This document shows, piece by piece, positions 63,255-64,000 of a stretch of DNA of 64,000 nt. The notes under the pieces are model-generated. The model saw only the letters and a list, made by a program, of their open reading frames with translations, was not told where the DNA came from and ran no database searches. Numbering within the stretch: the first letter of the stretch is position 1; every line of letters starts with the position of its first letter. This DNA is from Polyangiaceae bacterium (GTDB lineage Bacteria; Myxococcota_A; Polyangia; Polyangiales; Polyangiaceae). The position numbers and the translations under genes are program-made. The DNA is taken from contig WQZB01000001.1 in the NCBI GenBank assembly GCA_009780955.1, forward strand, positions 1 through 64,000, given 5' to 3'.

Positions 63255-64000
63255 ATGGTTTGCCAGCGTTTCCCAGCCTTCCTAGCGGTTCTTGCCCTTT
63301 TCGGCAGCGCAGGCTGCGCCGCGGCCGCGGCTCCCGCTTCGCAGGTCCCTCACGCGCGCGCCGCGATCGACCGCGTGCATGCTACACAAGACTGCGGGCT
63401 CGGCATCCATGCGCAAGCGAAGATTGATCGCTTTGCGCGTGGCGGGCGCATTCGCACCGATCTGCTACTGTTCGCACTCTGGCCCGAGCGCCTGCGTATG
63501 GACATTCTTGGTCCGATGAATTCGGGCACGGTCGCAACCCTCACGACCGACGAGGGTAAATTTTCGTTGCTCGACTTGCGCGAAAAACGATTTTACGTCG
63601 GCAGCACATCGGCATGCAACATTGCACGCCTCACGCACGTGCCGGTGCCCGGTCACGTGCTTGTTTCGCTATTGCGCGGCGATGTTCCGGTTCTCAAGCA
63701 CGACGAAGGCGCATCGTCGGTTGTATGGAGCACGCGCGGCTACTACGTCATCAAGATTGCCGGCGCGAATGACACGGAAGAAGAAATCCATATTGCGCCT
63801 TTCGCCAATGACTTCGGCAAGCCCTGGCAGCAGCAGCGCATGCGCGTCATCGAAGTCGAAGTCTTGCAGCAAGGCGTTGTGCTTTACCGCGCCGAGCTTA
63901 GCGACGAAAAACAGGCGGAAATGTCGAAGCCACGCATCGATCCGGACGGAATCGACCCGCCTGAGATGCCGAGCGGCCCCTTTTGCGCTGCCAGTCTCCC
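63255..64000 (+). CDS. LolB/DUF4292-like lipoprotein (runs off right edge)
   Basis: An open frame from ATG 63255, with AAAGGGGGGCG upstream, continues to the window end without a stop (248 codons visible). Signal MVCQRFPAFLAVLALFGSAG is followed by a lipobox Cys and an Ala run. The mature part (RIRTDLLLFALWPERLRMDI, GTVATLTTDEGKFSLLDLRE, FYVGSTSACNIARL) resembles the half-barrel of LolB-like/DUF4292 outer-membrane lipoproteins. The function is inferred weakly. It follows the GH43 gene by 22 bases. Confidence 0.7.
   Translation, partial: MVCQRFPAFLAVLALFGSAGCAAAAAPASQVPHARAAIDRVHATQDCGLGIHAQAKIDRFARGGRIRTDLLLFALWPERLRMDILGPMNSGTVATLTTDEGKFSLLDLREKRFYVGSTSACNIARLTHVPVPGHVLVSLLRGDVPVLKHDEGASSVVWSTRGYYVIKIAGANDTEEEIHIAPFANDFGKPWQQQRMRVIEVEVLQQGVVLYRAELSDEKQAEMSKPRIDPDGIDPPEMPSGPFCAASL

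Overview
The window looks like a chromosomal segment of a high-GC Myxococcota bacterium, most likely of the Polyangia/Sorangiineae type. This is inferred from gene content and style. It is rich in Ala- and Pro-heavy lipoproteins with acidic linkers, and it carries COG1067-type Lon, an FHA-GAF-cyclase fusion, a zinc-ribbon/TM2 protein and delta-60 beta-propeller lipoproteins. Housekeeping genes sit in short operons: tsf-rpsB, gatCA-truB, pyrC-carA-rimO, nuoEF-JKLMN, plus hisC, glnD, coaBC, ychF and nagZ.

Layout. 1-3.9 kb: a partial unknown gene, polysaccharide deacetylase, tsf and rpsB on the minus strand. 3.7-8.6 kb: a small lipoprotein, gatC, gatA and truB. The 3' end of truB is present twice, flanking a COG2865-type AlbA/ATPase regulator gene. 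8.5-13.1 kb: a TPR lipoprotein, glnD and an OmpA-family lipoprotein. 13.27-19.6 kb: tRNA-Leu(CAG) followed by a decayed mobile island (frameshifted tyrosine recombinase, frameshifted P4/D5-type primase-helicase, one unknown ORF, an IS21-like element with broken istA and intact istB) and a truncated delta-60 gene. 19.6-25.4 kb: a delta-60 lipoprotein and the pyrimidine operon with rimO. 25.5-32.6 kb: a large secreted protein with a NAGPA-like region, then a PEGA-domain membrane protein, two pilin-like proteins and a TPR protein. 32.8-38.1 kb: nagZ, a beta-propeller lipoprotein preceded by a cobalamin riboswitch, coaBC and ychF. 38.2-40 kb: a DUF2752 protein and a TM2 protein. 40.1-49.2 kb: part of respiratory complex I. 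49.3-54.2 kb: surface or lipoprotein genes and hisC. 54.3-59.5 kb: a Lon-like protease divergent from an FHA-GAF-cyclase. 59.6-64 kb: a small membrane protein, an SGNH-type esterase lipoprotein, a GH43-type protein and a partial lipoprotein.

Three families of small non-coding repeats are scattered through the window: GTAGGGGC...GCCCCTAC palindromes (one pair lies in frame inside truB, and one supplies the lon stop codon), a ~149-bp element with AGAGCATGTTTACCAGCC ends that tends to abut stop codons, and a 184-bp foldback element between coaBC and ychF.

The most novel-looking unit is the cobalamin riboswitch directly upstream of a single beta-propeller lipoprotein gene. It resembles in concept the Bacteroides BtuG cobalamin-binding surface lipoprotein, but here it stands without an adjacent transporter.
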